Source of the DNA: Brachypodium distachyon | Taxonomy: Eukaryota; Streptophyta; Magnoliopsida; Poales; Poaceae | DNA: 64,000 nucleotides | Assembly: GCF_000005505.3 (NCBI RefSeq) | Contig: NC_016133.3 | Location: 56,075,237 to 56,139,236, forward strand | Reading direction: 5' to 3' | Shown here: positions 52,381-64,000 of the stretch, one piece after another | How the letters are laid out: the number at the start of each line of letters is the position of its first letter | How positions within the stretch are numbered: position 1 is the stretch's first letter | Made by a program: the position numbers and the translations under genes | The notes under the pieces: model-generated | What the model saw: only the letters and a program-made list of their open reading frames with translations | What the model was told of the DNA's origin: nothing | The model's database searches: none

Positions 52381-55300
52381 ATGGCGTCTCCAGCCGGAAA
52401 CCCTAATCCGAACCCCAACAACCCCAATCCCCCCTTCGAGGTGTCCATGCTCTTCAGGCCGCCTCACAACCCCGCGCCTACCGCCTCGCCCATCTTCCCC
52501 GGTGCCGCCGGCCCGCCGCCGCCATCCGGCCCTTACTCCTATCCCCCGGCCACCCCTCCCTTCCACCGCGGCCCCTACCTCCACTACGCACAGGACCCTC
52601 AACCCCCTATGCCTCGCCCAGCCATGTCCTTCCCCATGGCAAACCCAAACCTGAACCCGAGCGCTAACCCCGGCGTGTCACCGGCCCCCAACCCCGGCGC
52701 CCGCCTCATGCAGTTGCTCGGCAACTCCGGTGGTTCGGGCCACCTCGAGTCCGCGGTATCATTGCCCCCGCCGTCGTCGGAGTTTGCCGCCACGCTGCCG
52801 CCGCCGCTCCCGGCGATGCCATCCGCGCCGCCGGCGAGGATGTTGAGCAGTACCAGCAGCAAGGTTCCGAGGGGGCGGCTTCTGGGTCGTGGGGACAAAG
52901 CAGTGCACAACGTTGACTCCAGGCTGCCTGGAGAGGCGCAGCCACCTCAGCTGGAGGTGACGCCGATCACCAAGTACACGTCGGATCCAGGCCTCGTGCT
53001 GGGCAGGCAGATCGCTGTGAACCGGACGTACATCGTGTATGGGCTCAAGCTGGGGAACATCCGTGTGCTAAACATTAACACCGCGCTTCGCTCACTCCTC
53101 CGTGGCCATACACAGGTATATAGTATAATGTAATTTCAGAGAAATAGATTGTCTGTTAGTGCGAAAACAACATAGCTAATGCAAATGTGTCCTGCAATAT
53201 AAGCGCTCAAGGAAGTGATTGTGAATATTTTATGTCAATATTTCCCAGTATTGTTAGATTGGTGCGTACTACTCATTTTCACGCGGGCTTGTGAATCTTA
53301 CTCAGTATGAAGTGCATTTGTTATTTATGCTTTGCGTTACTCTTTTTCCACAGAGGGTAACAGACATGGCTTTCTTTGCTGAGGACGTACATCGTTTAGC
53401 AAGGTATTGTGTACTGATCAATAAGATAATCTGTATTTCTTCATAAAATTCCTAGTTAGGAACACAGCAAAAAGGTTGTCTTCCACTCTAACTTAGATTT
53501 CACATATTTAACATTGTTTGGGGAGCTCACTCCTCTTAAGTCCTACTACAAGATACCAAATACTTCTCAATGTTTTTGTCTCTTTTGTGGGCCCTATATG
53601 CTAATTTATTTGTTTCTACTGCAGTGCCAGTGTAGATGGGCGGATATATGTGTGGAGGATAGATGAGGGGCCTGATGAGGAAAATAAACCACAAATTACA
53701 GGAAAGATAGAAATTGCCATACAGATTGTAGGTGATGCTGACTCGTACCACCCAAGAATCTGCTGGCACTCTCATAAGCAAGTAAGGCATTACTTGCATT
53801 ACATTTACCACCTGCAAGTTCATTTTGCATCTCAACTTACTGATGGAGTTGCATGTTTACCCTGCAGGAACTTCTGTTTGTTGGAATCAGGAATTGTGTC
53901 TTAAGAATAGACACAACTAAAGTGGGAAGGGGAAGAGACTTTAGTGCGGAAGAACCAATTAAATGTCATCTTGACCAGCTGATTGATGGTGTCCGCTTAG
54001 TTGGTAAGCACGATGGTGATGTGACAGATTTGTCCATATCTCAATGGATGACCACCCGACTGGCTTCAGGATCAAAAGATGGCACGGTTTGTATCAAATA
54101 TCCTCCTATTTACTTGGAAAACTTACTGTCTGAATGATCTGTTTGAACATGTAATTGGATCAAGTATTTTGCTGAGCAAAATGGAAGCTTATTTCTTCTT
54201 TCACTGAATAAATAATTCAATTAAGCATTGACTAAACTGTAACAGAACTTTCGGCAATAAGTTTGCAGAAATATTTAATTCTATTTAGTATGTTAAAGAT
54301 TTGTTTTCTTGTGCTGGCACAATGCCACTTCCTCTTAAAAATGAAATCAAAGTCTTTGTCGCTGAGTGTGTTGTCTAGGGTTGTTTAGATGGGCCTGCCA
54401 TGAAGTATTCTGAAAATAGTCCATAGAATGATCTGTGGTTTTGACTGTGCCCTTGATTTAATGGTTTTGACCATGTTCCGTCGTTCCTTGTATATGAATA
54501 CAACATTTACCATGTACAACTATTTGCAAAATATTGATGAATTTAATTTATCCTGCTATGTTCACCTAAATCTAGATCTCATGGCTGCCGTCTGTCCAAA
54601 TCTTCTGTGCTAAAAAGCTTGATGCTGTCTGGTTACTGCTAGTAGTTCGCTTGGAACTAGCATCAGTTGCTAGCTTAAGCACTAATTAGGCTTCTCAACA
54701 TCTTTTGACTTGTTGGTCTCTTTTTCCCTGTTTGACATAATGTGATCCGTCAAAGTTCTATTCATCCTTAATAAGCCCATTCGTAATGCATATTTTTTTA
54801 TTTTACAGGTAAAGATCTGGGATGATCGCAAGTCAGTGCCTCTATCAATTCTAAAGCCACACGATGGTCAAGCTGTTTACTCAGTGGCCTTTCTTACAGC
54901 ACCTGAGCGCCCACATCATATAAATCTTATCACAGCAGTATGCATCCTTACACAGATTACTCTGTTTACGCCAATACTTATTCCATTTTACTTTTCTTGG
55001 GGCATCTGGCTCTGTTAGTTTTTCGCAGAATAGCCATGCCGAGCTAAATGATATGTCCATCAACTTGAATTTGCTATTGTGTCAAATGATTAGGCCGCGT
55101 TGGGTTGTACCATTCCCTGGAGGTATTGGGGAGGAATTGAGCTGCAATCCCATCATCCCCTCTTGATCCCCACCGGGAATGGTACAACCAAACGAGCTCT
55201 TAACGGGTACATCTTTTGTGCAGCAAATCTATTCAGCATCCATCTACCAAACCAGTGATAAATCAGTACTATATTGATATCTATTTTCTATACATATTAA

Positions 55301-58300
55301 AAAGACCATATAAGGTGCTTGTACGGTTTGAATTCTAAAAAAGCCTAAACGGAATAGTAGGTGCCTACAATTGCTAAGGGCCAAAGTCTGGTCATAATTG
55401 GATAATCTGTGAAATGCTATATTTATATAACGTTCACACTAGAGAATCTTCTTTGTAGATATTCCACATCTGTTAGGACTTGGGAGCAATGAATTAATGT
55501 GATTCTGCTCTTCTAATCTTCTGAGAAACAGAACAATTAATTGTGCATTTTGAGCAAATATGTTGCTACAGTACATCTTACATGCTATTCTGGTTCTTAA
55601 TGCTGCAGGGTCCTCTAAACCAAGAAATTAAAATTTGGGCTTCTACTAATGAGGAAGGTTGGTTGTTGCCAAGTGATTCTGAGTCTTGGAATTGTACCCA
55701 GACCTTGGAACTTGTTAGTTCTCTGGAACCAAGGGCCGAGGAGGCATTTTTCAACCAAGTCGCAGTGCTACCTCAAGCAAGCATTATTTTACTTGCAAAT
55801 GCTAAAAAGAATGCTATTTATGCTGTGCATGTTGAGTATGGTCCGGATCCTGCTTCTACTCACTTGGACTATATAGCAGATTTTACAGTTGCAATGCCTA
55901 TTTTAAGTCTCACTGGCACACATGAAAGCCAACCTGATGGTGAGCAGGTTGTTCAAGTCTATTGTGTCCAAACAATGGCCATACAGCAGTATGGGCTGGA
56001 GTTATCACTTTGTTCGCCCCCATCTGATACTACTGGACTTGGAAGAGACCCAGCTATTTCACGTGTCTATGAGGCATCTCTGGAAGGAGTAGGGGCAGAG
56101 TCATCCATGGGAACTAGCATTGCTGATTCTTATACCGTTGGTGCTTCGAGTAAACAATCAACTTCTGATCAGTCTACAGGTAAAGCAGTTATCATTTCTC
56201 ATTTGGTTGGTTCAGTTGATTAAGAGATGTGTTTTTTCTTGTGACTTGTATGCAGACTTGGATCATAAAGCATCAGCTCCACCACTTACATATACAGAAG
56301 GTGATGGTTCTGCACATATTCCGTCTGCTCCTCTTGCATCAAGCATGGATCTTGCTGGATCAGGACCACCACTAGGCAACAGTGACAAAGACCAATCAGA
56401 TTTTGATTATTCAAAGAACCGAAACATTGAGCCAGTCACCTTGACTAGGCAAGACACACCCATGCCAAAACCGCTTGCCTTGACTAGGCAAGATACACCC
56501 ATGCCAAAACCGCTTGCCTTGACTAGGCAAGATACACCCATGCCAAAACCGCTTGCCTTGACTAGGCAAGATACACCCATGCCAAAGGACAATTTAGGGA
56601 AGGATGAATTAAGAGACAACCACAGTGATGTTAAACTGCCTCCAAATCCGCGCATGATGTTTAAGGTAGGAGGCAATGCTACACATCTCATAACTCCATC
56701 TGAAATTATATCAGGCGCTCTATCTACTGCTGACAGCAATCAAGTCTCTAAGTCTGATGGCGCAAAAATCCAGGATGGTTCTATCAGTAGTCCTCGGATT
56801 GCAGAAGTAGAAGCAAAGCATGTTAATGAGAGTAAACCTGATCATGATTTGGAACCTGAAGCTGTGAAGGAAGCTCAAGTTTGTGAGAGTTCAAAGAAAG
56901 CTCAAAATTCGTTGGAGCAAACTGTTGAAATGATCAGTGAGCGTTCAGTAACAACAGATAAGTACAGCGTGGAAGAATCACGGTCGGCATCTGATAAACT
57001 GGTTCCTGAGCATACTGGTGCTACTGGCGAAAATGTTTCGAACAAAACTGTGGAAATACCAGTGAAAAGCGATTATCCCTCTGCATCTAGGGAGCAATCT
57101 TCCTCATATATCAAGGAGAAGGAAAAAGTTCTTCATCCTCAAGCATCTGGACAATCATCACCTTCTACAAGCGCATTTAACTCAACTGAGTCTTCACATG
57201 AACCTTTCAGCAGTTCATACCCTCCTATTGATTCCTCTCCAGAAGTTGCTGATATGCAAGCGATGATGCAACAGGTGATCATCACATTAAACTATTTTAT
57301 TCTCAATGCACGGTGAGGTAGCTTTAGTGGAATGTGGTGCTTGTTGTATTGTAAAGCTCTGTTTAAAAAAAATGCTGGATATATCCTTAACAAATTTAGT
57401 GTAACACTTACACCATCTACCAAGTTATTCTCTAATCCAAGGTTTTGAGCTTTGAAGATTGTGGGCTGCACTGTCTTATTTGGATGTTAGTTAGATCTTG
57501 CTCAAGTATTTTTATGTAAGATGGATTTTGTAGAATGGTGTGGTATGCAATCTTAGCTTTTGTAGCACTTGAAAATAAAAACATTACAGGAAATCCTGGT
57601 CAAATATTAGTGCATGCCAAAGTGAGAGTAAAAAATACTTGCTTCAATTTTCTAAGTTCACCTTAAAATTAATTTTGAATTGTTTCGCCACTTGTCTAAC
57701 ACTATTGATAGGGCGAGAGAATTCTAGGTTAACTAAGGCTTTCAGATCAATGCTGGAAGCATTTGACATTATGTGATTATGATTTATGAATTTTCAGTTT
57801 ATTTACTGCACGCTTATGTGTCTTGCAGTTAGTAGCCATGCAGAAGGACATGCAGAAGCAGTTAGGCACTATTGTTACTGCTCCTATTGCAAAGGAAGGC
57901 AAAAGAATTGAGACATCTTTAGGCCGTACCATGGAGAAATCTGTCAAGGCTAGCATTGATGCCTTGTGGGCTCGTTTCCTGGAGGAGAACACGAAGCGTG
58001 AAAAGGCTGAAAGAGAGCGAATGCAGCAAATGACCACTCTCATCACAAACTCAATAAGCAAGGACATTCCTGCTATGTTGGAGAAGTCAATAAAGAAAGA
58101 AGCTTCTTCACTCGGACCTATTATTGCACGGACAATAACACCTATTATTGAGAAGTCCTTGGCCTCTATTGTTGCTGATTCAGTTCAGGTTGTGCCTAAT
58201 TACTTGTTGTACTTGTTCTTGGTTTTGCAATTTCTACTCTTGCTGACTGTGTACTTTTAGAAAGCGGTGGGTGACAAGGTGGTTAATCAGCTGGACAAGT

Positions 58301-59849
58301 CTGTTAGTGCAAAACTTGAAGCTACGCTTGCTAGGCAAATCCAACTGCAGTTTCATACATCTGTAAAACAGAATCTTCAGGTATGTAGCCTCTTTCTTTA
58401 GATGATAACCCACCAGCCACTGGTATGGTATGTAACAATACATTACTCTTGGCTTTTTTGTTGGGCATTTGTCTCTTGGTAGATTTATTCAGTTCATTCT
58501 GATATGAAGTTTGCTGTGGAGTCATTTGTTTCTTCTTTGGTTTAAATGGATACATGCAGGATGCTTTACGCACTAGCTTTGAGTCATTGCTCGTTCCAGC
58601 ATTTGAACAATCCTGTAAGACAATGTTCGAGCAAGTGGATAGTGCATTCCAGAAAGGAATGTCTGAGCACGCTGTTGGTATTCAGCAGCAGGTTGAGGCA
58701 GCACATACTCCATTGGTGTTAACTTTAAAGGTAAGTTTGCCAACTCCCAATTTATACATTTTTTGGAACTATCTGTTCTACACTTTATATTTGTATTTGG
58801 AATGGCAGGAAACACTTTAGTATGCTCATTTTCTATCCCAATTGTATCATAACAAAAATATCTTATATACTTGAATTATTTTTCAGGAAAGCATCGCTTC
58901 TGCCTCGTCAATCACCCAGAGTGTTACATCAGAGTTACTTGATGGTCATCGCAAACTTTTGGCACTGGTTGCATCTGGGAACTTCAAGGCACAGAATACA
59001 AATGTTTTGCAGCCCAACAATGGCCCTATCACTGGTCCCCCAGAGGTGCTGAATGCTGGAACCTTTCAAACTTCCATAACAGTTCTCGTTATGATTTATT
59101 TATATACATCTTTATAAAATATGCCGTGACCTGGCTAAGCCTTTTTATGTAGTAATATTTCATCTGGGTTCACATGTCTATTTGAAATGAGGGTTGGAGT
59201 CTTCAGGCTTATTCCTGTCTCAGTCTTTAGTTAAAGTACGGTGAATGACATTAAGAGTGTTTATATGATTTTCATGTTTCTTGCATTTTGGCAGGTTGAG
59301 GCTCCATTAGACCCAATGAAGGAGCTGGGAAGACTGATATCTGAACGCAAATTTGATGAGGCATTTACTGTGGCGCTTCAAAGAAGTGACGTCTCCATCG
59401 TGTCTTGGCTATGCTCTCAGGTATCTTTGCCCTTCTGGGTTACTCGTCTAATGCAGAATGGTGACTTTAGTTCATGATAACTTGCTTATTGCTGGAACGA
59501 GCCTGTGCTGGATTTGTGATACCTGTACGCTCTTGTACAGGTTGATTTGCGTGCATTATGTACAATGGTCCCAGTCCCTCTAAACCAGGGAGTCCTTCTA
59601 GCCCTACTACAGCAGCTGGCAGTTGATATTGGCACCGAGACATCCCGGAAGATTCAGTGGATGACAGATGTTGCCATGGCAATCAATCCGACAGACCTGG
59701 TGATTGCCCAGCACGTCAGGCCTATCTTCGATCAAGTCTACGCCAAATTGGCGCACCACCGATCACTTCCCAGCACCAGTCCATCAGATAGCAGCAATCT
59801 CCGCTTGCTCATGCATGTGATTAACTCAGTTCTGCTTAGCTACAAGTGA
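52381..59849 (+). CDS. VCS: VARICOSE / enhancer of mRNA-decapping 4, 1374 aa
   Basis: Thirteen exons: 52381-53115, 53354-53403, 53625-53781, 53868-54086, 54809-54937, 55609-56179, 56256-57274, 57829-58188, 58261-58380, 58560-58730, 58887-59045, 59295-59420 and 59541-59849. They give 1374 residues, close to plant VARICOSE. A Pro/Asn-rich N-terminus (1-150) is followed by WD40-like repeats (about 215-440, for example [31 protein letters not shown]). Then comes a long Ser/Asp/Glu-rich linker (about 580-960) with a 13-residue tandem repeat. A coiled-coil region ([20 protein letters not shown]) and a conserved helical C-terminus ([23 protein letters not shown]) end the protein. Role by family: scaffold joining DCP1 and DCP2 in cytoplasmic P-bodies for decapping and 5'-3' decay. 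SnRK2 kinases phosphorylate the linker in other plants. Intron 5 has a small MITE. Confidence 0.93.
55093..55199. mobile_element. Tourist-like MITE, 107 bp, in a VCS intron
   Basis: Ends ggttgtaccattccc and gggaatggtacaacc are perfect inverted copies within longer imperfect ends. TTA flanks both sides (55090-55092 and 55200-55202). Confidence 0.8.
56441..56587 (+). repeat. 39-bp in-frame coding minisatellite in VCS
   Basis: Units start at 56441, 56480, 56519 and 56558. Three are full and the last is cut short after the MPK codons. Each codes [13 protein letters not shown] (residues about 683-731). The copies differ at one base only (gacacacc in the first, gatacacc in the rest). Confidence 0.95.
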
Positions 59850-60456
59850 TTCTAATTCGTGAGACACTCACTGGTGGCTGTGGAAACCGTGGGAACTATG
59901 GTCTATTCTTTCTTTGTATAGAGAGAAATTTTGAAACTCAAGGTGAACCAAGAAGGGAGATAAAACTGTCACCAAGAAAACTCGGTTGAGGTGTTACACC
60001 TGGTGTAAATTAGGCTTGTATCGGACTTAAATTGGAGTATTTGGACTGCAAGTCTATTGTTCTTTAGCAACACAGTCGTCCTTTGTAGCTCCCAAGTTTT
60101 GATAGTAGTAGCAGCCGCTCTGCGTAGCAAGAGTCGTTAGCGTCCAGCCAAATATTGCAACACAGAAGATTAATGTTTTCAAGCGTGAAGAAGCTATGCT
60201 GGTTTTGTTTTTATGTTTTTACCATCGTCGTCTTACCAGTCTCTTATACTCCGTAAAAGATTGTGTAGGCTGGTATTCACAATCATACGTGGTGAAATAC
60301 AAGGCGGAACAGTGAGTTGTTGTAGTTTCCTCCATCGGTGAAATAGACACTGTACTAGTCATAAATAACTTCCTGAAAAACAAGACGGAACAGTGAGCAT
60401 TTTCAACATTGAGTTCTCCGGCGGCTGTCCTCTTGGCCCAAGAACTCTAGCATTGC

Positions 60457-60560
60457 AATTAGAACTAGGGACTAGGGGCAGGTCATGGGATGCCATAATC
60501 TTCACCTTTTTAATTAGAACTAGGGGTAGGTCATAGGATGCCATAATCTTCACCTTTTTT
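60457..60560. repeat. Tandem duplication, unit about 50-55 bp
   Basis: Two copies from 60457 and 60512 share aattagaactaggg, then ggatgccataatcttcacct. The second lacks about six bases (the extra actagg of copy 1). Confidence 0.9.
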
Positions 60561-60639
60561 ATTGTAGAGCAAACGTGTCTGATAACGTACTGTGAAATGA
60601 AATGAATGAGAATCTGTGTTCTATTCCATTGATTGATGA

Positions 60640-60795
60640 TATATACACACACACACACATACATACATACAGACATGTATATATACACACACATATGTAA
60701 TACACATATATATACATATATATATATATATACATGTATATATACATATATATAGACATGTATATATACATATATATAGACATGTATATATACAG
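60640..60795. repeat. Compound microsatellite (TA/CA/tetranucleotide)
   Basis: Runs of acacac, catacatacatac, and repeated blocks of tatatacatatatatagacatg make up this tract. Long Tyr/Ile/Met frames across it are an artefact. Confidence 0.9.
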
Positions 60796-61498
60796 GTTGA
60801 AGGGGGCACCAATACATGCATTGGTGTCCCAAACTTTTGCCTTCGCGTCTCAAGTTTTTCAAAACTTGGGACACGAACGGTTACAGTAACTACCTACTAA
60901 TAATTAAACTAATTGATCATATATTATTCTCAACAGGATGGATATCTCCAATCCTTTTTGATCCCATGAAAAACAAGCGCCGAAGATTAATACTAATTAA
61001 TAGTTATGTTCGAGAGTAGAACAAATTTCTAACTAAACAGCAACGCTTGCGATTAAGACCGAGCTAACAAATTTCTGGCAGAGCATAACTTATGTAGACG
61101 AAGTAGCACTGGTACTGATGGGTACACATCTTATAGTAAGATTATTACTAAAATTGGTTTTCTCCAATGGAAAGAAAGGTAACTACACGACGGAGAACAA
61201 TCATGCACAAAAATCATAACGTTCATAAGAAAATTCAAACTTCAATTATCGAAGTAATTATGCTACCAATCCACATTCGTGACTAAAGACTTGCATAAGC
61301 CAAAAGACTCCAATACAAGGGTTCACAAGCATAATATAGACCCAGATGGTCTGTCGGTTAACTTAGAAGCTCAGAAAATATCTCATGGCAACATAATTGG
61401 AGACATCCCAGCTTAAGATCTTTGAGTAACAAACGCATGGGTATCTGGATTCAAAACTGTAGCCAAATTCTACTAAACATGAAGATAGTTTCAATTGA

Positions 61499-63021
61499 TC
61501 AGACTTCAGGAGCAACTGTTCCAGCAACCTGGTCAAGATCACGCCTTCCCTGGGAGGTGATGATCCTTCCACTGCAACGGACCATCAAGACAGAGCATAA
61601 GCAAATAACAAGGTTATTCATAAAGTTAACTATGGCTAAGCTCAGGAAGCACAAATGCAGCAACATTACCCCTTGGGATCAACGTCAATGATCCCCATCT
61701 TCTGCAACTCATGCAGGATGTTGCGGGAAATAGCACCACTGCTCTTGCAGAAGTGCGGGGGGCGTGAACCGTTCCTCTGTCGTCCACCGTAGATCTTCTG
61801 GAAGCCACCGATCCCAATACCCTGCCTCAGGTAGATCTTCCTTGCAATTGAAGCTATAAATGAAATCCAAAATATAAATTAGCATGTGCCAAGCAAATTC
61901 ATTATACCTGTGGATAAAGAGGCTATACATTGGAAATGGTAGAACACATTCCCTTACCAGCTCTGATGTAGTAGCAATCAGGATCATTGGGAGGAAGCTC
62001 CTTGAACCTTGCAGTCTTCACAATATCAACCCACTCAGGAAGCTCCATCTGTAAGGACATATAAATACAAAATTTTAGTTCCCCAGAGTCTGGCACCCGA
62101 TCTATTTGCAGTTCACCGATGTATGTAGCAACACAAATCACAACAGTAAGTAAACTACCATTAATAAAGATGCATTATCCATCGGAAGAACTAGTGATAC
62201 CATCGAAATGCAGTGATTAGTATTCCGTAGTAGTGTAGGTCAGAAAAGTTGTAAGTTGTTCACATTTTACACTAGGCTCAAACATTAGATCAGATAGGCA
62301 TCTAGCTTCCATTTACAGTAACCATCAGTTGACACACATACCAACAGAAACAACACTAGGCAATAACAGAGATAAAATGCTTATTTGCAGGTTAAGTGAG
62401 ACGATTATTGGTCTCTTATTTGCGGGTTAAGTGAGACGGTTATTGACTACTTAAATGATTTACATTCCCAGAGAAGTGGACAGACAAAAACATCATGATA
62501 TAATTGCTACAGAGAATAAACCGGCAGCAGGGACAAAAAACAGAAATCAAAACAAGCAGCATTAGGCCCTTGCCCCTTGGCAATCTAAAGGAGAGCCAAC
62601 AACATAGTGCATGAGATCTAGAAATAGTAAACCGATTTCGCACAATTCTACATGGACAACTGGAATATTGTAAAAGAAATCATCCGTGATCCACAAATAC
62701 TAGACTAACGGCAACCATTCCAAAGCAGCTCCTACACGGTAAGAAAGTTCCTAAAGGGACAGGCTTTGTTCGCCTACGAAGCAATCCGATTCCAAAAATT
62801 CACAGGGAAATTAGCAGATTAGACGCTTGGTCACCAATAGACCGGGATACAACACTCCCCTACTCGAATCTAACCTAGCGACAGATCTGAAAGAAGGGGC
62901 GTGTTACCTTGCCCGAGCGCTTGAGGTGCGCGGTGTATTTCTTGTTGAAGTCGTGGGGGGCGACATCCTTCACCGTGAGCGCCGAGGAGGCCGTGGCTGC
63001 GGTCTCGGTAGTGGTAGCCAT
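61499..63021 (-). CDS. RPS19: 40S ribosomal protein eS19, 153 aa
   Basis: Four exons: 63021-62908, 62048-61958, 61853-61670 and 61571-61499. They give 153 residues. The sequence after the N-terminus is nearly invariant in the family: [20 protein letters not shown], then [61 protein letters not shown] and [12 protein letters not shown]. Role: small ribosomal subunit head and 18S rRNA maturation. The N-terminus has a short Thr/Ala-rich extension before VKDV (about 17 residues), a little longer than in most plant eS19. The first ATG in the leader is used; the upstream GTG is not a start. The promoter has a TATA box, a telo-box and site II elements. Confidence 0.95.
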
Positions 63022-63091
63022 CCTGCCGCCTCTCGCCGAAGACACCGCTGTCAAGGAGGAAGTGGGATGCACGCCGCTGCGGCTGAGAGGG

Positions 63092-63198
63092 CTAGGGTTT
63101 TTGAGGGAGGTTGGGGTGCGTGGGCGGACGAGGGAGGGAATTTATACTGGGGCGGAGTTGGATTATGGGCCGCATCCCGCATCATGAAGAAGTGGGCC
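63092..63198 (-). promoter_or_regulatory. RPS19 core promoter: telo-box, TATA and site II
   Basis: On the minus strand a telo-box AAACCCTAG (63092-63100) lies near the expected start of transcription. TATAAA (63141-63146) sits about 40-45 bases upstream of it, and TGGGCC site II elements read on the plus strand at 63166-63171 and 63193-63198. This is the standard make-up of plant ribosomal protein gene promoters. Confidence 0.7.
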
Positions 63199-64000
63199 GG
63201 GTGGGAATCCAAGGTTTAGACCAGGCCGAAGACAAAACTCTTCCATACCCAAAATATTCCCTGCCCAAGAAAAGTCAAAGCTCCTCTCTCAAAAAAGAAG
63301 TGAAAGCTGCTAAAAAAAATTCAAAGAAAGAAAATTGGCGGCGGTGTCTGCTGGATTTCTAGTTCGTACGTGGGCTCATACGCCACACTAAAGAGGTGTA
63401 TGTTTGCGGAAACCGCAAAAGGGATAAGATAAACTGTTCGAACGTAGGTGATGTTTATTCCGTCGAAATCGAGATTGGGTGAAGTGGGGAGGTGTTGGTC
63501 ATGTGAAGGGGAACTGGCTCAGGGCCCAACACTTGTTTTGGAAGATGGAGGAGAGGACAAGGGAGCTTGGCCTTGAGCCGCGAAAGGTTCGCAAGAAAAG
63601 TTAAATTGGCACCATGCAGAGAGGTTGAAATAACAAGCCCATTAAAGGTAAGAAAGATTTATCGAGTGGGCACAATATCATGTGGTGATGGATATCCTTG
63701 CTTGCCCGTCTCGGTGTTACTTTTTTCTCTTGAGCTATCATTTGCAATCCCTGTTGGTAATTGTTATAATGTTGTACTTTTTTATTTTGTTTTTCTTTCC
63801 AATGTACTTACTTCGGAAAGAAGTAGAGCCCATCACCTAAGAAAAGATGATCTAATGGTAGCTCTCGATTCCTGGTGTGTCTGCCTATCACCGCAACTCG
63901 TGAACTATGAAATTCTTCAATTTGAGTAATGCTATTCAGGTGAGGAACACCCCACCCGCCCACCCACCCACCCACAGTTTGATTCCGGAAGTAAGAAATG
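63199..64000. other. Upstream of RPS19 to the window end
   Basis: No gene is supported. A plus-strand frame at 63567-63929 has no family likeness. A cacc/ccca repeat lies at 63947-63975. Confidence 0.4.

Larger units (their letters stand above)
59850..61498. other. Convergent 3' ends of VCS and RPS19
   Basis: No gene is seen. The stretch has VCS 3' UTR, a tandem duplication (60457-60560), an AT/AC dinucleotide tract (about 60640-60795) and AT-rich DNA before the eS19 stop. Confidence 0.5.

Noticed and set aside
60559..60874. Tyr/Ile/Met-rich frames
   Set aside because: Translation of a TA/CA microsatellite.
63567..63929. 120-codon plus-strand frame
   Set aside because: Hydrophobic runs come from T-rich DNA; no domain, and the region is ordinary upstream DNA.

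Overview
The window is nuclear DNA of a grass (Poaceae). The genes have many GT-AG introns, short compact exons and the two-level base composition of grasses: some genes are very GC-rich and nearly intronless (the GT34 glycosyltransferase, the phytocyanin tail), others AT-rich with many exons. The gaps hold Tourist-like and Stowaway-like MITEs with TTA, TCA or TA target duplications. A CslE gene, a family of grasses and some dicots, fits. About one gene per 5 kb suggests a compact grass genome or a gene island, possibly Pooideae; the species cannot be fixed from sequence alone.

Layout: 3-344 (+) tail of an early-nodulin-like phytocyanin; 903-1407 (+) NOI/RIN4-like protein; 1913-6247 (-) cellulose synthase-like E; 7073-11939 (-) plastid SET-domain (Rubisco LSMT-like) methyltransferase; 13.66-14.21 kb a decayed small gene with its promoter; 14832-18489 (+) sucrase/ferredoxin-like (Apd1/AIM32) protein; 19736-25035 (-) NOP2 rRNA m5C methyltransferase; 26446-29166 (-) nucleotide-sugar-type transporter; 31035-34294 (-) CONSTANS-like B-box/CCT protein; 36-41 kb a nest of Tourist-like elements; 41255-45177 (+) RPB4-like subunit of RNA polymerases IV/V; 45862-47115 (-) GT34 glycosyltransferase; 47-52 kb repeat-rich gap; 52381-59849 (+) VARICOSE/EDC4 decapping scaffold; 61499-63021 (-) ribosomal protein eS19. 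Exon models were built by hand. Every multi-exon model keeps one open frame across all junctions, and the predicted lengths fit the families.

The genes do not form one pathway. Shared themes are cell-wall glycan synthesis (CslE, GT34, perhaps the transporter), ribosome production (NOP2 and eS19, both with telo-boxes and site II elements in their promoters) and RNA-level control (Pol IV/V subunit, decapping scaffold). I found no clearly new biological system. The best leads are repeat-expanded disordered regions in the Pol IV/V subunit and the decapping scaffold, a Cys-rich insert in the Apd1-like protein, nested TTA-flanked MITEs carrying gene-like GC-rich DNA, a gene broken by a 44-bp tandem duplication, and a GC-AG intron in CslE.
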